Assembly (NCBI GenBank): GCA_050735975.1
Contig: JBOHVS010000168.1
Coordinates: forward strand, 1-53,627
Reading direction: 5' to 3'
DNA: 53,627 nt
From: DATMBL01 sp050735975
GTDB lineage: Bacteria; Desulfobacterota; Binatia; UBA9968
The notes under the pieces are model-generated. The model did not search any database. It had not been told where the DNA came from and was given only the letters and a program-made list of their open reading frames with translations. Shown in pieces: positions 50,136 to 53,627 of the stretch; the first letter of the stretch is position 1, and each line of letters begins with the position of its first letter. Both the position numbers and the translations under genes were made by a program.

Positions 50136-50513
50136 CTACATTGTTCGCTTGGTGCTCAATAAATGACTGATCTTTACGAGCAGGTCCTCTAAATGGATCG
50201 GTTTCTCTATATACAAAGCGCCGAGAGCTGTGGCTTCTTCTTTAACTTCCGCCGACCCGAATGCCGTAATAAGAATGGTTGCTGCCTTTGGAGAAACTTC
50301 GGCCTGACAGGCGAGAACATCGATGCCGTTCGCCATACCCTCCATTCGGAGATCGGAAATGACGAGAGCGAAGTTGTCGATCGTTCTGATCAGATCAAGA
50401 CCATGCTCCCCGGAGTTCGCTTCCAAAACCATGTATCCCGCGCGTCGTAGGAAGAGCGCGATGTTGCGCCGGGAGAGTGAATCATCGTCGACCAAGAGAA
50501 TGCTTCCAGACAT
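50136..50513 (-). CDS. Single-domain response regulator (CheY-like)
   Basis: A 125-residue receiver domain with no output domain. The acidic triad DDD is at 9-11, phospho-acceptor Asp54 in LVISDLRMEG, Thr in ILITAFGS, and Lys in YIEKPIHLEDLL. It is followed by the histidine kinase on the same strand. With no DNA-binding part, it should act by protein contact or as a phosphate relay. A GTG five codons earlier is an alternative start. Confidence 0.9.
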   Translation of the reverse strand: MSGSILLVDDDSLSRRNIALFLRRAGYMVLEANSGEHGLDLIRTIDNFALVISDLRMEGMANGIDVLACQAEVSPKAATILITAFGSAEVKEEATALGALYIEKPIHLEDLLVKISHLLSTKRTM

Positions 50514-50801
50514 TGCAGAAGCGTACACCGAAGAGACAGAAAATCAATAAGTTTTTTGAGAGAGTTCATTACGGCCGCACAAAGGAGGGTCGTGGCGGCC
50601 GTGACAAAAAGACAAATTTGGCAAGGCGAATCATTTTCGACGTTCTTAAGCATTCGATTTTATTGACTCGGGTCAGTGGCACGACCATTGCCTTCAGCGA
50701 ACGGTATGAACCTAGTTTCGGTTCGTGAAGGCGTTCGAAGGAACAGAATCGCAAAACCCAAAGTGGAGGACTTCCCGCCGCGCCGCTTCGAAAGAAACCC
50801 A

Positions 50802-51359
50802 ATGAAACATCCAATTTGTCCGAATTGTTCCAAGGAGTTTGTAAAGCGGGTGAGACCTGCCGGTTTGGTGGAGCGGCTTATTAGCCTGTTCTACGTCTAT
50901 CCCTTCAAGTGCCAGCTTTGCGCGCATCGATTTAGACATCTGCAGTCGGGCGTTCGCTACATACGAATCGATCAGGATCGGAGAGAATACGAGCGGATGG
51001 CGGTGAGTTTCCCGGTGTTGATCTCGGGAGAGCATTGTAGCGCCAAAGGAACGGTCAGCGACATCTCCTTAGGAGGATGCAACTTGACTACGGATACCGA
51101 GCTTGCCGACGGGGACATTCTAGGGCTAACCCTGCAAATCTCAAGCGAGGCTCTTCCGGTAATAGTGGAGGCAGCCGTAGTACGCAATGCTCGCGCAAAT
51201 AATGCGGGCTTCGAGTTTCTTAGGTTCGTCGAGAATGATAGAGACCGGCTGCGGATCTTTATGCACGCTTTGCTGATGGGCAGAAACCGATTTTGGATGA
51301 CTCAGGATCGCGTCTCTCAAGATCATCACCCCTCCTCGCTGGCGCCTCAAAGGATGTGA
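50802..51359 (+). CDS. Zinc ribbon-PilZ fusion protein
   Basis: A 185-residue two-part protein. Residues 1-47 hold a zinc ribbon: HPICPNC and CQLCAHRFRHLQ, CxxC pairs 27 residues apart. Residues ~55-145 form a PilZ domain that should bind cyclic di-GMP, with RREYERM (the RxxxR motif) and VSDISLGGCNLTTD (D-x-S-x-x-G). The ATG at 50802 is chosen because it starts just before the ribbon; an in-frame ATG at 50706 would add a basic tail. The ribbon matches that of the small membrane protein at 31270-31500. It is divergent from the receiver gene. A role in c-di-GMP-controlled surface behaviour is plausible. Confidence 0.85.
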   Translation: MKHPICPNCSKEFVKRVRPAGLVERLISLFYVYPFKCQLCAHRFRHLQSGVRYIRIDQDRREYERMAVSFPVLISGEHCSAKGTVSDISLGGCNLTTDTELADGDILGLTLQISSEALPVIVEAAVVRNARANNAGFEFLRFVENDRDRLRIFMHALLMGRNRFWMTQDRVSQDHHPSSLAPQRM

Positions 51360-51504
51360 TCGGTATCATCCCGATCAGAGACAAGACATCGCCGAAAATT
51401 ACTTGGCCCGCCTAACTTTTAACTTGAAGAAAAACTTCCTTCCTTCGGCATTCGATGATGCTTGTTTTGTACCATTAGAGGTAGCAATATTTGCTCGGCG
51501 CCGG

Positions 51505-52902
51505 TCAGTTTCGGTGTCTTAGAAGGCTTAAAATTTTGGCTCTGAGCGCGCTCAAAGATAAGATGCTTCCGGCTCGTCGTCTCCAAACCGTATTTCCAAC
51601 GGCGTTCTCGACTGGGGGGGCAATGTCGAGTAAACGAATAGCCTGGTCCAAAGAGTTGAGACCTCTTGCGCGCAAACACCTGAGCACTGCCCATGCCGCC
51701 AACGTCCCAGTAGCGAAAAGTCTCGTCATATCTTCTATTTCGGAGAGGCCGGCGTAAGCGACTTGACTCCTGAGATCATACAACCCGCCGGTCCTCAGAA
51801 GATTGCGTCTCATTTTCTCTTTATCGTCGTTGTCCGCTGTTAGAAGAATCGGCAGCCGTCGCGCAACATCTTGGACGATTGTGTCGCTTCGGCGCCGGCC
51901 GATAACCAGCGTCTCGATCGCGGTGAAATATTTGCTCATCATGCTTGCCAAGAGTTTCTCTCCGACAGCCTCTCCGATCCAAAAGAGTGAAGTCTCAATC
52001 GCTCGATCGATTTCGCTGGTATCTGACCGTTCCCGCAGAAATGTTGATACGTCGTCCCACGCGTAAGCTCTAAACCGCTCCACATCTACAAGGTTCAGCT
52101 GAAGTGCAGGGACTGATATTAGACCGCCGATTGTAAACGCTCGTGCTTGAGTTCTCGCATTGAAGCTTATTACTTGCCCGAAGTCTTGGCGGCCCATCCC
52201 TGAAAGCGTGAATCTGAATAGTCGTGGTGTTGACGATTCAAACAAAAAAATGGTGCAATAGACCGCCAGGGCGCCGAGGGTGATTTGGGCCTCGCGATAA
52301 GCCTCTTGCCGCGACCGCCATACATCCCCACGCACCAGGACCTCAATCCCGGTCTGGCCCATGATGTCGCTTCTTCTCCTCTGAAGAGCCGCCACATCTT
52401 CTGGATCTTGCGACCTCCCGGGAAAAAGTCTTTCCGCGTAAGCCTGATCGATGGTTGTAAACGTTGCTCTCCCGAAACCGAACGAGGGGACATCAAGCAA
52501 TTTAAGGCCATTCACCAGGAAATGGACATCTACCCCATCCGGGGCGATTGCCAGCTCATTCAATAGATCGTCTACAACCGCGCGCGCCGATTTATCGTTT
52601 GAATCCGCTTCCAAATATGCTTGCGTGTGCTTCCTGATGACGGCAGCTATCGATCTATTGTCGTAATAGCGCGCAAGCGTTTGCTCTCCCCGTAAAAGCT
52701 TGAAAAATTTCTCATGAGCCTCGAACCCGGCATTGTCAAGGTACCAGTCCTTTCCAGCAAGCGTCAGGAACGCAATCGGCAATCCCGGAAAATAGCTCGG
52801 CAAACTTTTGAGTTCCGCCGAACTGTTAGGAGTACAAAGATGTTTTTGACTGGCAAAAACTTGGAACAAATTTTCGAGTGCGCGTCTTTCGTCCCTCGTC
52901 AT
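51505..52902 (-). CDS. Unknown protein with a C-terminal HEPN-like region
   Basis: A 465-residue soluble protein of no family I can name. Residues ~295-410 look like an Apea-type HEPN domain: ETSLFWIGEAVGEKLLASMM, YFTAIETLVIG, then GLYDLRSQVAYAGLSEIE. Typical active HEPN RNases carry R-x4-6-H; here the motif is Arg378 to Tyr383, so the histidine is lost or displaced. The N-terminal 290 residues contain no recognised domain. Such proteins occur in phage defence and toxin loci, but no antitoxin or defence partner is adjacent. It stands alone near the right end. Confidence 0.65.
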   Translation of the reverse strand: MTRDERRALENLFQVFASQKHLCTPNSSAELKSLPSYFPGLPIAFLTLAGKDWYLDNAGFEAHEKFFKLLRGEQTLARYYDNRSIAAVIRKHTQAYLEADSNDKSARAVVDDLLNELAIAPDGVDVHFLVNGLKLLDVPSFGFGRATFTTIDQAYAERLFPGRSQDPEDVAALQRRRSDIMGQTGIEVLVRGDVWRSRQEAYREAQITLGALAVYCTIFLFESSTPRLFRFTLSGMGRQDFGQVISFNARTQARAFTIGGLISVPALQLNLVDVERFRAYAWDDVSTFLRERSDTSEIDRAIETSLFWIGEAVGEKLLASMMSKYFTAIETLVIGRRRSDTIVQDVARRLPILLTADNDDKEKMRRNLLRTGGLYDLRSQVAYAGLSEIEDMTRLFATGTLAAWAVLRCLRARGLNSLDQAIRLLDIAPPVENAVGNTVWRRRAGSILSLSALRAKILSLLRHRN

Positions 52903-53277
52903 GGAAAAGTCCTCCGGGCTTTACTCTACGAACTTATCAAGTTAGCAGATCAACGCACCAGCGCGCCAGGTCTCTGGGCAACGCATGCAACAGGGACATG
53001 CCGGCAAATTTATTTAAAGAGCCTCCTCATTTTACTATTTGGAAATTATCCCCTTTTCCCGACCGAACTACCTGAGTAGTCGGTCGAGCCCTGCGAGTGG
53101 ATGGACGGTTGAACGAACACGCTCGGTAAAATCTCGACGGTGATTTGGAGAGGATCTCCGCCAATCACGCACAGGACGTCAGCGTCGTAGATATTCGCCG
53201 CTGCAAAGGCGGCGATGGGAAGGGTTAGGGTGAGGTATAGGTTGAGTATATATGCCGCGCTAGCTGGCAAGTGGATC
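52903..53277. other. Gap with a 6-nt array and no supported gene
   Basis: GGTTAG, GGTGAG, GTATAG, GTTGAG (53223-53246) is a short member of the 6-nt family. A 74-codon minus-strand frame (53046-53270) starts with TTG and reads through the array, so it is not accepted as a gene. Confidence 0.45.
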
Positions 53278-53496
53278 TTACGGCGCAGGATTTTTAGTCA
53301 GTTGCAGTTGAATTTTTACCGTATCATTGAGATCCGAACTGGTTTCAGAGTCAAAATCGAGCGACAGAATCTCGGCACGATACGATGCCTTAAATACGGC
53401 CGTAATCGCGTTAGCCATTGCTTCCTGCAACTGAACGGTTTTTAGTAGGCGCTCAAAGAATGGATTGTTCTCCTCCAGCGGGATCTTTAGAGACAT
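53278..53496 (-). CDS. Small hypothetical protein, 72 residues
   Basis: A short acidic protein beginning MSLKIPLEENNPFFERLLKT and ending LQLTKNPAP. The start is fixed by a strong GGGGGGAA ribosome site just upstream of the ATG at 53494-53496; the open frame extends to 53607 without another good site. No domain recognised. The middle (EAMANAITAVFKAS) is likely helical. Confidence 0.6.
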   Translation of the reverse strand: MSLKIPLEENNPFFERLLKTVQLQEAMANAITAVFKASYRAEILSLDFDSETSSDLNDTVKIQLQLTKNPAP

Positions 53497-53576
53497 CCGT
53501 GGTTCCCCCCGATTCAGTCGTTGGAAAGACGTTTCTATCACAAAAAACAAGTAATTAGTACATAATTTATTAGGGG

Positions 53577-53627
53577 GCGAGAATGGGGTCAGACTTTTAC
53601 GACTCAACTATCTGTGCTAGTGTGCTA
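53577..53627. other. Possible edge of a REP-associated transposase region
   Basis: The window ends in GAATGGGGTCAGACTTTTAC followed by ordinary sequence. A leader of the ATGGGGTCAGAC type often precedes REP-associated tyrosine transposase genes, which would lie outside the window. Weak evidence only. Confidence 0.2.

Noticed and set aside
53046..53270. 74-codon minus-strand frame near the right end
   Set aside because: TTG start, no ribosome site, and it reads through a 6-nt periodic array.

Overview
The window looks like a chromosomal contig from an uncultured soil or subsurface bacterium of the old 'deltaproteobacterial' sphere (Binatia, Rokubacteria or Tectomicrobia-like). This placement is inference. 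It rests on the mix of Gram-negative housekeeping genes (glnD, pgsA, mutS, scpAB, an amiC-type amidase), several lone solute-binding proteins with LLM oxidoreductase, amidohydrolase and amidase enzymes, and many short dispersed intergenic repeats. There is no rRNA, CRISPR array, prophage or complete insertion sequence. One tRNA (Gly, anticodon GCC) is present.

Left part (1-25 kb) is accessory metabolism in small, loosely packed units on both strands. These are a PEP mutase/isocitrate lyase-type enzyme, a CsaB-like pyruvyltransferase with an FAD oxidoreductase, an amidase and a leaderless NMT1-type binding protein, an enlarged deoxyhypusine-synthase homologue, an AsmA/DUF748 protein, and an amidohydrolase with a TctC-type binding protein and an LLM monooxygenase. 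They are followed by a BrkB-like membrane protein, a frameshifted quinone-oxidoreductase-like gene, a nitronate monooxygenase, an acetyltransferase, an SRPBCC protein with a zinc alcohol dehydrogenase, and an ATP-dependent DNA ligase.

Middle part (24-33.5 kb) holds a secreted beta-helix protein, a trehalose-synthase-like GH13 enzyme, a DUF488 protein, aconitase, a periplasmic methylamine-utilisation-like protein, a small membrane zinc ribbon, a VOC protein and a rhodanese-ThiF/MoeB fusion.

Right part (33.4-50.5 kb) is almost all on the minus strand and is conserved housekeeping. In transcription order it runs merR-mutS-amiC-glnD-xerD, then M50 protease-trpS-scpA-scpB-rluB, with several stop/start overlaps. 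A second minus-strand run is response regulator-histidine kinase-MutT-lytic transglycosylase-pgsA-tRNA-Gly. The end carries a zinc ribbon-PilZ protein and a HEPN-like unknown.

The most unusual content is intergenic. Several families of degenerate tandem arrays keep a strict period of 6, 7, 8 or 9 nt while the units diverge: 6-nt at five places, 9-nt at two, two different 7-nt families and one 8-nt. There are also palindromic dispersed repeats, including a 111-bp MITE-like element that sits inside another repeat and is flanked by a 4-bp duplication. Two proteins share an identically spaced CPxC-x27-CxxCxHRF zinc ribbon, and a 54-residue four-to-five-cysteine gene at 10432-10596 is easily missed.
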